Assembly: GCA_902581285.1 (NCBI GenBank)
Contig: CACHNP010000004.1
Span: 16,710-80,709, forward strand
Direction of reading: 5' to 3'
From: an uncultured Gammaproteobacteria bacterium
Lineage (GTDB): Bacteria; Pseudomonadota; Gammaproteobacteria; Coxiellales; Coxiellaceae
DNA: 64,000 nucleotides
This document shows, piece after piece, positions 48,896 to 57,771 of the stretch. The notes under the pieces are model-generated. The model was not told the DNA's origin and searched no databases. It saw only the letters and a list, made by a program, of their open reading frames with translations. The first letter of the stretch is position 1, and each line of letters begins with the position of its first letter. Position numbers and translations under genes: made by a program.

Positions 48896-50866
48896 CTAGG
48901 CAACCACATTTTCGATAGACGACACACTCGATTTCTCTGAATTCTGCGCAAGCCCTATAGTATCGACATTTTTAATCAAACCCGCTAACTCCTTTTTTAA
49001 AATCTGTCTAAACTGCTCACTTAGACCACCCACTTTCGGAAGATTACTCACCTTAGTATCCGAATTACTCTTGAACGTTTGCAGCATTTCTTTAACTGTC
49101 TCTATGTATTCAAATGGCACTTCTCTATCTGCTTCTCTCAGTGTTTTTATACAACCGTGTATATCTCGCGTGAAAGAGTCAGGGCTAGAAACGGTAGAAT
49201 AGGGAAATCCTTTCTTACCAGAGACAAGACGCTGATTCGTGATCTGATTAACGCAAGCATGGTATCGAACTGAAAATAGTCGCTGCGCCTCTTTTAAAAT
49301 AAAAATTATTTTATTTTTATCGGTGCCTGATAATTTTTTCTTGGTTATTTCCTGATTTATTTCACACACCACTTCTTCTTTTTTACCTGAACTCAAAACC
49401 TCGTTATTCTGTCGCCGCTGTTGTTTTGCTCTATCATAACTTTCCTGCCTTTGCTTTTTTGCCGCCCGTTTTTCTCGTCTCACCAACTCCTCTTTCTGCT
49501 GCTTCTTTTGTTGGACTTCCTTTCTTCGCTTCTCATATAAACCTGCATTGCCGCCAGACTCTTGTGCTTTCTTTTTATTTTTTTGTAACGACGAACTGTA
49601 CTTAGCAAATAGTTTGTCTACTTTATTTTCGATGAGACTAGAGGGCACTGGAAGCCCTCCTTGACTCAACAGATTTCCGGTGATGCTGGATATTAAAGAT
49701 TTTTTACTCAACAACGATGAGTTTTCTTCTGATGACACTTCTTCCTTAACTTGGGACTCTTCTTTATCCTCCACCTTGGGATTAATCGCAACTGTGAACA
49801 CAGCCAACACTGTTAAAGTAGCAAGTTGTTCATCATTTGATTTTTTGTTAAGCTCTTTCGACCGAACCTCAATAACGTCGGCCATCCCTTTTAAGGTCTC
49901 ACCACTCCCCTTCGAGTTTTTTTCATAACAATATTTCAATGTACTTCCATACAACTTAAACAAAAAGCAGTCCATAATCTCTTTTCTCTGCTCTTGACAC
50001 TGTATCAGACCATTCATATAAAGGGCTGTTGCTAAACTGATAAACTGATTCAACCGTTGCGGCAAAGTTATGGCTTGACCAATCAGTACCGGATCCTCTT
50101 TAAGGACCTCTTCCCAATCAAAGGACCCTGTTTTAAGCATGTTGGATAAATAATCCGGCTTATTTTTTCTTAAGGTTTCTACCTGTGAATATAAATCTAA
50201 CCCACTCTGAATTGATAAACTCGATTTCATATCCTGCCAAACAGCACTTCCCGAATCTTTCATTGCTACAGCCAATGATCGTATGAATTCAAATTCAGAA
50301 TGCGTAAATAAATACAGGAGCAAAGAGTTTATATGCCATGTTGATAGCCTGACTTCAATGCGGCTGTCCTGCAAAAAATAAGAGATTTTAGACGGTTCAA
50401 TCAACCCTTGTGCTTCAACTGTGTGATAAGAGATTTCCGTTTTATCAGCGTCATTGTATTCAGTCAACTTAAGTGTTTTGTCTGGTGAATACACAAAAAA
50501 GGCTAATAAAGTTAGAAATTTTTTTTGCTTTGAATCGAGCCCATCATCGACTGGAGAGCTATCAGAAGGGCAATTTTGACTTTCATCATCGTTCTTGCAC
50601 GCTTTCGGCACCGTGTTTGTAAACTGCCTCACCAGCTCCTGAACTAATACACAATTTGTATTGGGAGGCGACACATGAAGCTCAAACGAGTGAATATTGT
50701 AATCAAAGGCGCCAACAAAACGAGCGATACGAGCAATACCCATTGGAATCGACGGAGAATACGCCTTCCGTAATAAGTTCTCTATCACTAACAGATCTTT
50801 TTTTGAGCCACCACTTAGCCTAAGCTCCTGTTCCTGCTCTTTTTCCTTTTTATTTACTTTTTGCAT
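48896..50866 (-). CDS. Large hypothetical protein with coiled coil
   Basis: About 656 residues from ATG 50866, where GAGGG lies seven bases upstream; the frame is open to 50962. No signal peptide. The N-terminal ~350 residues look globular and helical (SIPMGIARIARFVGAFDYN; KISYFLQDSRIEVRLSTWHINSLL). A Ser/Glu/Val-rich linker (~385-430) precedes a strongly charged Lys/Glu/Gln/Arg coiled coil at ~455-535. A helical domain ends the protein, with a Ser/Glu-rich tail (NSEKSSVSSIENVVA). No family recognised. Lys/Glu-rich coiled coils and an acidic tail recall secreted effectors of intracellular bacteria, and it lies in the same region as the C58-like and SNARE-like genes. Confidence 0.75.
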   Translation of the reverse strand: MQKVNKKEKEQEQELRLSGGSKKDLLVIENLLRKAYSPSIPMGIARIARFVGAFDYNIHSFELHVSPPNTNCVLVQELVRQFTNTVPKACKNDDESQNCPSDSSPVDDGLDSKQKKFLTLLAFFVYSPDKTLKLTEYNDADKTEISYHTVEAQGLIEPSKISYFLQDSRIEVRLSTWHINSLLLYLFTHSEFEFIRSLAVAMKDSGSAVWQDMKSSLSIQSGLDLYSQVETLRKNKPDYLSNMLKTGSFDWEEVLKEDPVLIGQAITLPQRLNQFISLATALYMNGLIQCQEQRKEIMDCFLFKLYGSTLKYCYEKNSKGSGETLKGMADVIEVRSKELNKKSNDEQLATLTVLAVFTVAINPKVEDKEESQVKEEVSSEENSSLLSKKSLISSITGNLLSQGGLPVPSSLIENKVDKLFAKYSSSLQKNKKKAQESGGNAGLYEKRRKEVQQKKQQKEELVRREKRAAKKQRQESYDRAKQQRRQNNEVLSSGKKEEVVCEINQEITKKKLSGTDKNKIIFILKEAQRLFSVRYHACVNQITNQRLVSGKKGFPYSTVSSPDSFTRDIHGCIKTLREADREVPFEYIETVKEMLQTFKSNSDTKVSNLPKVGGLSEQFRQILKKELAGLIKNVDTIGLAQNSEKSSVSSIENVVA

Positions 50867-51142
50867 TTTATAACCCTCACTTAAGAATCCTGATCGATTT
50901 ACCTGTTTTTTAAACTTTTTTAAGTATAATACCCTATATCTAGAAAAATAACACTCTGCCACGATATCAATATGACCAACGTAAACACATCACCGTACTA
51001 CACAATAGCTCCCATCTTACGTATTATGCATACAGCCCTTTACATAATGAGATCGTAATAAACAAGCTGCAAGATTCTAGCAAGCACTGTCTTGAAATAT
51101 TGATATTCACCCTCACCTATAAATTAAGACGAAGAGGTAACC

Positions 51143-52150
51143 ATGAACATTCTATTACTTAAAGAAAGCAATGCAGGTGAGCAACGCGTTGCACTAATAC
51201 CAAATGACATCAAAACGTTAATCAATCAAAAGCATCGTGTTTTTGTTGAAAGTCACGCTGGATCTGCGGCTGGTTTTACTGATGACGAGTACACCCTTGT
51301 GGGTGCAACGATATGTCCATCCCCGAAAAGTGACAATGATTATCACGAGCTTTTCACACAGAAAGACATTATTGTTCGCGCAAAACGCCCTAACAAATGT
51401 CGCGAACGTCAAGAAGCTAAAGCATACAAGCCAGGTACCATCCTTATCGGCGCACTCGATCCACATGACCCCCATTCAAACCACATCGAAGAATACAAAG
51501 CTGCAGGAATACGTAGTTACAGTATCGATCAAATGAAATTACCAACAGATAATCCAATGAACGTACTCGCTCAAATGAGCCGGATCGCAGGTCAACTCGC
51601 ACTTGATGATGCCTTAGAAAAATTGGATAGTGTGCCTAAGAAAATTGTGATTATCGGCTTTGGTACGGCAGGAAAATCCGCATTTCATCATGCCATTAAT
51701 CTAGGTTACACACCCCACGTCATCGTCAACCAGCAGAAAAAATCAATTGAAGTTAAACAAGATGGGGGAGTGCCTGTTGTTATTGAAAAAAATACCCAGT
51801 TAGAACAACAACAAGCTGTTATTCAAACTCACCTTTGTGATGCAGATATCGTTATCACCACCGCGCGCTCCTCCGGAAAAAAATCCCCTCTGCTTATTCC
51901 AATGTCAACACTAAATAAAATGCAACCGGGTCGCGTGGTTATTGACATGGCAATTGCAGAAGGTGGAAATGTAGAGAATAGTGAGCACGATAAAACCTTA
52001 AGACTGGGTAACAACGTCATCGTCTCTAATACCAGCGGTTATCCTAAAGTGAAGCCACACCAATCCAGTATTTTGTGGAGCCAAGCCACACTGCAGTTCA
52101 TTGAGCTATTGTTATCTGATAAAGGCGTACCATTGCAATCACTGTCTTAA
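51143..52150 (+). CDS. Alanine dehydrogenase / transhydrogenase-alpha-like protein
   Basis: A 335-residue soluble protein. The N-terminal AlaDH/PNT domain has KESNAGEQRVALIPNDI and VESHAGSAAGFTDDEY. A Rossmann fold centres on IVIIGFGTAGKSAFHHA (~168-184), and VVIDMAIAEGGNVENS resembles the D-x-A-x-x-x-G-G-N segment of PntA. Length is below PntAA or alanine dehydrogenase (~370). No pntB or membrane part is adjacent, so a proton-pumping transhydrogenase is unlikely here. The catalytic residues of alanine dehydrogenase cannot be fully confirmed. GAGG precedes the ATG. Substrate uncertain; possibly a degenerate NAD(H) enzyme. Confidence 0.8.
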   Translation: MNILLLKESNAGEQRVALIPNDIKTLINQKHRVFVESHAGSAAGFTDDEYTLVGATICPSPKSDNDYHELFTQKDIIVRAKRPNKCRERQEAKAYKPGTILIGALDPHDPHSNHIEEYKAAGIRSYSIDQMKLPTDNPMNVLAQMSRIAGQLALDDALEKLDSVPKKIVIIGFGTAGKSAFHHAINLGYTPHVIVNQQKKSIEVKQDGGVPVVIEKNTQLEQQQAVIQTHLCDADIVITTARSSGKKSPLLIPMSTLNKMQPGRVVIDMAIAEGGNVENSEHDKTLRLGNNVIVSNTSGYPKVKPHQSSILWSQATLQFIELLLSDKGVPLQSLS

Positions 52151-52272
52151 CACCAAGTTATTATTGCACTGACACCCAATAAAATAAAAAAATAATGATT
52201 CATCTCAACCCACTTTCTCTTTAAGACAGGTATCCTGCCAATTAGGATGAAATTTAACGCAAGGACTAGCGT

Positions 52273-52674
52273 ATGCATGAAACCAAGGCTGAGCAATGGG
52301 CAAGACACAGTGCAAAAGACAAAAAGCAATCCGACATTGATTATCTCAACAGTTTAGGTAAAAAGGAAAAAATTCACTACCTCACTAGCGAAGTAAACAA
52401 ACTGCAAGATAAATTAACGGAAAACATTTCGAAAGCAATATGCACCTCCCAAGATCTCGACAGACTTAACGACCAAAGTCAGTCACTGTTAAGGAAGTCC
52501 AGAAAATTTTATAAAAGAAGTCGAAAAACAAATCTCTATCAAAACGGCTGCTGTGGCTGTATTTTTATCATCCTAAACGAGTTCTTTTCAGCCGTAATAA
52601 ATTTCATTAAAAAAATATTTTGCTGTTGCTCTCAGCCGAAAGAAACAGAGCCGCAATCATACCGCTATCAATAG
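52273..52674 (+). CDS. R-SNARE (VAMP)-like protein with Cys-rich hydrophobic tail
   Basis: A 133-residue protein; AAGGA lies seven bases before the ATG. Residues ~38-90 align in register with the VAMP2 SNARE motif. With zero layer at T58, positions -17, -14, -10, -7 and -3 are V41, L44, L48, N51 and A55; +4, +7, +11, +14, +18, +21 and +25 are L62, L65, S69, L72, S76, F79 and S83. VAMP2 has V, V, M, N, V and L, L, A, L, A, F, A at the same offsets. The zero-layer Arg is Thr. A Cys-flanked hydrophobic segment follows (GCCGCIFIIL...IFCCCS, ~92-120), like a membrane anchor or palmitoylation site. Legionella makes other SNARE mimics, so a host-fusion effector is inferred. No family hit can be shown here. 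Confidence 0.75.
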   Translation: MHETKAEQWARHSAKDKKQSDIDYLNSLGKKEKIHYLTSEVNKLQDKLTENISKAICTSQDLDRLNDQSQSLLRKSRKFYKRSRKTNLYQNGCCGCIFIILNEFFSAVINFIKKIFCCCSQPKETEPQSYRYQ

Positions 52675-52793
52675 CCTACTGAAGCTCGTATCAATCAAGA
52701 TAATTAATGACTGTGTCTATTGTTCAACGAAAATCCCATTTATAAAAATGGTTATCCTTTCACACCAACCCGATTATAAAATTTGACCAACAA

Positions 52794-54254
52794 TTAGACC
52801 TCTACCAAGACGTCACTCTTAGACTGCTGATCAATTAGAACTTCCTTCTCAGCTGTTGCTGTTAATGCATCGTAAACCAACTCAAACAAGTATCCCATAT
52901 GAATTCTATTAGATAAATCAATCTTATCCACATCGATCTCTAAAATTGGGCTTCGATGAAAACCAAACTTTCTCACATCATTAGCGTAAGTTCGATAGAA
53001 TTTTGCCATAGAGGCTATTTCAGCATACGACCAACCACCCTCAACCTCCATTGCACGACCGCGTTGTTGTATGCGACTCCAAGCTAACTCAGGGCGGCCA
53101 CGTAACACAATCATCAAATCAGCAGCGGGCAGCGTTTGATTAACTTGCTTAAATTCGGTAGTCAAACGATCTAACTCACTATCTGTTAAGTGACCATCCT
53201 GATGAAACTGTCGACAGAAAATTAACAAGTCCTCTGCCAATGACCGATCTTTCACATAACTAGCATCACCACTTTTTCCTTGGCGACGCTGAGCAGCTCG
53301 CATCTGTAGAAAGTGACGCTGCAAATCACAACAGTATTTTTTCTTATCTTTCAAAAACTGCCCCAACAACGGATTTTTCATTGGATTTTCATACAATGCT
53401 TCTACTCGCAAACTCTGATGCATTAACGCAGTCACCGTGGACTTACCCAGTCCAACATTACCAGCAACCGTGATCAGTTTTTTGTTTTCACGCAAGTAAT
53501 CTTCTAAACGCCGTTCTGCATCAATAGCGCGTAACGCGGCTTCTGTTTGAGGCAAGGACACCCAGTCCTTCAATTTTGGCGTAGTCACTCGAATATCCAA
53601 CTCGCGAATTTTATCAACAATCCGTCGGCACGTGCCCTCAAGATACTGATTTAAGTTCTCCGCTTCTTGAGCATCAATAATAAGAACCGGACAATTAACA
53701 TGACGAGTAATAAATTCCTCATATAATGTATTCAATAAGTCTAAATACGTTGCTGGTATCGATTTCTCACTATCTCGCCCACGTTTCGCAATACGGTTAA
53801 GCAAATCATCCGTACTTGCCCTTAAGTAAACAACTAAATCAGGTTCAGATATTTTCTCCATCATTAAATTGTAATTTCTTTGATACGCTAAATATTCTGC
53901 CTCAGTTAAGTGCCCTAAAATCTTTTGTGCCTTACCGAAAATATGGTAATCTTCAAAAATGGTTCTGTCTTCTAGAATGATACCCCTTGCTCTATTAATA
54001 AACGTTTGACGCTCTAAACGACCATTAAAAAACTCCACCTGGGCAGTAAAGGCATGTTTTATCGGATCGTGATAAAATGCATCCAACACATCAGGATTAA
54101 ACTCCTCAGCAAACGTGTGCAAAGACTCTTCATCCGTTTTATCTGGCCAAACTTGCAGCAAAATATCTGACAGCGGTGGCTTCTTTAACGCTTCAATTAA
54201 CGTCGATTTACCGACACCAATGTTACCAACAATCCCTATTCTTAAATTTTCCAT
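52794..54254 (-). CDS. Tandem two-domain deoxynucleoside kinase
   Basis: A 486-residue protein with two complete dNK (deoxyadenosine/deoxyguanosine/thymidine kinase) domains. The first has P-loop GNIGVGKST (~10-18), a DRT motif in EDRTIFEDYHIF, and RGRDSEKSIP as the lid. The second has P-loop GNVGLGKST (~262-270), DRSLAEDLLIF and RGRAMEVEGGW. Single-domain dNKs are ~210-250 residues, so this is a fusion or duplication. Each half has its catalytic acidic and Arg residues visible. It salvages deoxynucleosides, useful in a host. The two halves are diverged, so they may prefer different bases. Confidence 0.88.
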   Translation of the reverse strand: MENLRIGIVGNIGVGKSTLIEALKKPPLSDILLQVWPDKTDEESLHTFAEEFNPDVLDAFYHDPIKHAFTAQVEFFNGRLERQTFINRARGIILEDRTIFEDYHIFGKAQKILGHLTEAEYLAYQRNYNLMMEKISEPDLVVYLRASTDDLLNRIAKRGRDSEKSIPATYLDLLNTLYEEFITRHVNCPVLIIDAQEAENLNQYLEGTCRRIVDKIRELDIRVTTPKLKDWVSLPQTEAALRAIDAERRLEDYLRENKKLITVAGNVGLGKSTVTALMHQSLRVEALYENPMKNPLLGQFLKDKKKYCCDLQRHFLQMRAAQRRQGKSGDASYVKDRSLAEDLLIFCRQFHQDGHLTDSELDRLTTEFKQVNQTLPAADLMIVLRGRPELAWSRIQQRGRAMEVEGGWSYAEIASMAKFYRTYANDVRKFGFHRSPILEIDVDKIDLSNRIHMGYLFELVYDALTATAEKEVLIDQQSKSDVLVEV

Positions 54255-54702
54255 AGTTATTTTTTACCCTGCTTATTTAACGGCAATGCTGGGCAGGAAT
54301 GAAGCAGCACCACACAGTATGTTTAGACGAGCGTCTCAAAAGAAGACTGAAATAATAACAGCATTTTAATGAAAGAAAAAGTGATATATTTTAACCATAA
54401 TAAATATAGAATAAGCTATTTCACTAAAATGTTATGTCAACACTTTGCAAATGAAAAAGCGCGATAGCTTCACCAAACATCAGTAAATTAAATAGCCATT
54501 AATCTCATCACAACGAATTAACAATTTGAAGCCTACTATCAGAATTCAAATGCCGAAAAGGGTAAAATATCCTCCACCCACCTCTGCGCCGTCTCCCGTG
54601 TCATTTTGTACTTTACATTAACTCACTTTGTGCTAAAGTTGTCGCGAATTTATTTGCAAGAACACAGAAAGCGGCAATGGAAGCCAATAACTTTTAAAAA
54701 TA
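54255..54702. other. AT-rich intergenic region
   Basis: This 448-bp stretch holds long A/T tracts around 54360-54480 and the sequence TTGTGCTAAAGTTGTC near 54627. It separates divergent genes, so at least one promoter for each is expected here. I see no open frame, tRNA or repeat. Confidence 0.5.
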
Positions 54703-55515
54703 ATGGAGTCATCTGTGAAACCATCTCACTCATTCATTTCTTCTAATAGAAACAGTCTAGAAGCCTTTATATCAAAGCAACTCTCTTTACTTTTTGTGTG
54801 TGGCCAAGGGCCAAAGAACACAAAGCAGCGACTGATAACATTACTACCACAAGCAAGCACTTCAATTTGTGATGGGTCAACATTAAAAACGAGTCACCAA
54901 TTAATCTATTATCTGCAACAACAACTCAGAATACCCCCACCGAAAACAACTCTAAAATTAACTCAACACTTAGACTATATATACACAACCAGTATTCGTG
55001 AAAAAAAGCATGTTTTCCTATTAATTCATAACTCTCATCTCATCCCACTTCCAGTATTAGCCGCAATTGCACACTTCACCCTTTTACAGGAAGATAATCC
55101 AACCCTCTCAACCGTCATATTAACTAATGAGAGAACCATCCAGCAAACAGCCCAATTAGGTCTAAAACGCTTCCCGTTGATAGCACTTGATGATTTAGAA
55201 AAAATCCTTATTTTTAAAGATTCATCATTAAAAAAATTAAAGTTGAAAAAACCAAAGAATCACTGGATATTTAAACCGCAAACAATCGCAGCCACATTAA
55301 CAACGTGTTTTGTATCGATATCACTAATATCAAAGTATGAAAAGCATCACATACAAAAAAACGTTACCAAGCTGCCAAACCCAATCTTCATTCGTGCACA
55401 TCAAGCTCCTCTCGTAATTAACTCTATCAAAGTAAAACAACAAGCCAAACTCTCTCATATAAAATACCCAACTAAAAACTCATCACTAAACCCGCTCAAA
55501 TACACCCACCATTAA
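54703..55515 (+). CDS. DamX-like AAA-domain protein lacking SPOR domain
   Basis: A 270-residue protein. The N-terminal ~170 residues resemble the cytoplasmic ATPase-like domain of DamX/ExeA: LLFVCGQGPKNTKQ in place of a P-loop (no intact GKS/T) and VFLLIHNSHLIPLPVLAAIAHF (~104-125) as a Walker-B-like segment. One membrane helix lies at ~193-212. The C-terminal ~55 residues are basic and carry no SPOR domain, which DamX normally has for septal glycan binding. In many gammaproteobacteria damX follows aroK-aroB; here it is 24 kb away. This may be a degenerate DamX or a different regulatory protein. Confidence 0.6.
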   Translation: MESSVKPSHSFISSNRNSLEAFISKQLSLLFVCGQGPKNTKQRLITLLPQASTSICDGSTLKTSHQLIYYLQQQLRIPPPKTTLKLTQHLDYIYTTSIREKKHVFLLIHNSHLIPLPVLAAIAHFTLLQEDNPTLSTVILTNERTIQQTAQLGLKRFPLIALDDLEKILIFKDSSLKKLKLKKPKNHWIFKPQTIAATLTTCFVSISLISKYEKHHIQKNVTKLPNPIFIRAHQAPLVINSIKVKQQAKLSHIKYPTKNSSLNPLKYTHH

Positions 55516-55523
55516 AAAGCCAT

Positions 55524-55553
55524 TTGACAAACAAAACCCAGTATTGGTATTGT
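55524..55553 (+). promoter_or_regulatory. Possible sigma-70 promoter
   Basis: TTGACA (55524-55529), an 18-base spacer and TATTGT (55548-55553) lie 26 bp before the next gene. The -35 is perfect and the -10 matches 4 of 6. Confidence 0.4.
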
Positions 55554-55579
55554 AACGTATGTAATAAACGAGACCCAAG

Positions 55580-56158
55580 ATGTCAACTGAGCAACCCATA
55601 GAAAATACTCAAATAAAAAAAACAAATTCCAGAATATCACAATACAAGCAACACACGCTCGCCGCTTTTCTTGAAGCCAGATTCACAATAAACAGTTTCA
55701 TCATATTTTCATCACTCATTGGTCTCATGACAACACACGTATTCTCTTTATCCTATAATCAAATACTGACTGCTATTTATAGCGGCTTACTCTTACTCTT
55801 CTACTGGGCAAAACGCCATGATGACGACACAGTTCTGTTCTGGCATCAAGTACTACACTGGGCTGGCATGCTTATTGCTTGCATTATTTTAACAGCTAAT
55901 GTCACTTCTGAATTAATCAATTCACCTCAAGCCGGACAACTACTCTCGGTGCTACTTGGCTTTTCTCTATTTCTATCTGGTGTCTATGGCGACACCAGCT
56001 TCATGCTTTCAGGTCTCTATGTGCTCAGTCTAAATTTTATTAGAGTTTCCTTTTCACCTCATAGTTATCAAATCTACTTAATTAGCACAGCCTGTTTTTT
56101 ATTGTTACTTTTTGTTATCGTTATTTTCACCATAAAAAAATCACAACACAGGTACTAA
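55580..56158 (+). CDS. Hypothetical five-helix membrane protein
   Basis: A 192-residue protein with a ~30-residue polar N-terminus and about five hydrophobic segments (~36-55, 60-80, 90-110, 120-148, 160-185). No family recognised. It lies 2 bp before dacB and is likely cotranscribed with it, so an envelope role linked to peptidoglycan is possible. Confidence 0.7.
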   Translation: MSTEQPIENTQIKKTNSRISQYKQHTLAAFLEARFTINSFIIFSSLIGLMTTHVFSLSYNQILTAIYSGLLLLFYWAKRHDDDTVLFWHQVLHWAGMLIACIILTANVTSELINSPQAGQLLSVLLGFSLFLSGVYGDTSFMLSGLYVLSLNFIRVSFSPHSYQIYLISTACFLLLLFVIVIFTIKKSQHRY

Positions 56159-56160
56159 CT

Positions 56161-57564
56161 ATGCGTCAACTTGCTCTTCTTTTAGCACTCCTATGCCCCT
56201 TCATATCTTATGCAAAAAACACTCAAAGCGAACTCAGTGCGCTTGAGAGAGACCAAAACAGTCGCTACCATGGTCATCTAGCGCTCTTAGTAACAGATAA
56301 AAATAACGACTATTTTTATCAACTTAACAAAGACAGTTTTTTTACTCCGGCTAGTGTCACTAAACTATTTACTGCTACGGCAGCCTTACTGAGACTAAAA
56401 CCCAATTTCAAATACCAAACCGCCATCTACACAACCGGCTCAATTGTCAATGGCACTCTCAATGGCAACGCTTATATCAGATTCACTGGTGACCCCACTC
56501 TCACATCTCAAATGCTAAACTCGCTCATTTCAACATTAGCAAAACGAGGCATTAAATCAATTAGCGGAGCTGTTTATATTGATGCAAATACATTTGATTC
56601 CGACTATTACCCCAAAGGAAGCTCAATTGATGATATTAATTTCCTTTATTCCAGCCCAATTTCTTCTGTCATCATCGATCGAAATGCCTTTAATCTCACC
56701 GCGACAATCAACCCACGTACATCCCCATCCATCATCATACACAAACCACATTATTTAAACGTCACCGTCCATAACAACCTGTATTTAAGCAACGCATCAG
56801 ATTGCTCCTATTCAATCAAAAGTAACATGCAAAATAGTTACACATTTCAAGGATGTATATATAAACCGCGATACAAACAAACCCTAACCTTTTCACTCGC
56901 CATACATAACCCGATTCAACTTGCACAAAATAAAATTGCAACTTATATAAAAGCAGACGGTATTCTACTACAGCATACCATCCGTATTGGTAACACACCC
57001 CTCAATGCTCAGCTTATTGCAGAACACCAGTCCGAGCCACTATCCACCATGCTAATCCACATGCTAAAACACTCTGATAATCTTTTTGCCAACGCAATTA
57101 CTAAAACACTCGGACACACCAACTCAGGCCAACCTGCTAGCTGGAATGATGGAATTAACGCCATTAAAACAATCCTTAGTACGCAAGCCCACCTAAACAA
57201 AAAAAACCTCGACTTTATGGATGGTGCAGGAATATCTCGCTACAACCTGACGACTGCACAAACCATTGCGCACTTACTACAGTTTATTCAAAAAACACCC
57301 GTGCTCGAAAAATACCTTATCCCCGCTTTACCTATTGCCGGCCATGACGGTACATTAACATATCGCATGAAAAACCTTCATCATAACGAATCTTTTAGAG
57401 CTAAAACAGGCACATTAACTGGTGTTTCTAACTTGGCTGGTTACCTCACCACAAGAAATAACAAGCATTACATTATCGTTATTTTAGCTGACAATTTCAC
57501 TAGCAAAGCAAATTCAATTAGACAAATTGAAGACAAAATGGTCCTCGCGCTGGCAAACCAGTAA
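56161..57564 (+). CDS. dacB: D-alanyl-D-alanine carboxypeptidase/endopeptidase PBP4
   Basis: A 467-residue secreted PBP4 with a signal peptide (MRQLALLLALLCPFISYA). Catalytic motifs are SVTK in TPASVTKLF (~65-68), SDN in LKHSDNLFANAITK and KTGT in FRAKTGTLTGVSNLAGYL. The order and spacing, with a large insert between the first two, are typical of class C PBP4. It trims or opens peptidoglycan cross-links. It directly follows the small membrane gene. Confidence 0.95.
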   Translation: MRQLALLLALLCPFISYAKNTQSELSALERDQNSRYHGHLALLVTDKNNDYFYQLNKDSFFTPASVTKLFTATAALLRLKPNFKYQTAIYTTGSIVNGTLNGNAYIRFTGDPTLTSQMLNSLISTLAKRGIKSISGAVYIDANTFDSDYYPKGSSIDDINFLYSSPISSVIIDRNAFNLTATINPRTSPSIIIHKPHYLNVTVHNNLYLSNASDCSYSIKSNMQNSYTFQGCIYKPRYKQTLTFSLAIHNPIQLAQNKIATYIKADGILLQHTIRIGNTPLNAQLIAEHQSEPLSTMLIHMLKHSDNLFANAITKTLGHTNSGQPASWNDGINAIKTILSTQAHLNKKNLDFMDGAGISRYNLTTAQTIAHLLQFIQKTPVLEKYLIPALPIAGHDGTLTYRMKNLHHNESFRAKTGTLTGVSNLAGYLTTRNNKHYIIVILADNFTSKANSIRQIEDKMVLALANQ

Positions 57565-57771
57565 TACCTAAAGACAAGACTCACCCCAACATATTGCTAC
57601 AATCTAAATAAAATAAACCTCGAAATATGAAATAAAATAATTAATCGACAATACTGACTTAAGTCATAACACGTTTTAATTATCAACTTGATGTGGTGTT
57701 AACTTAACTTGTTATTCAAATCCGCTTATCTGCTAGACCGAAGAAACATTCTTACCTTTAACTTCACCCGA

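Noticed and set aside
52736..52757. CCATTT...AAATGG hairpin between SNARE-like and dNK genes as a terminator
   Set aside because: The stem is six A/T-rich pairs without a following T run, so it is too weak to call.
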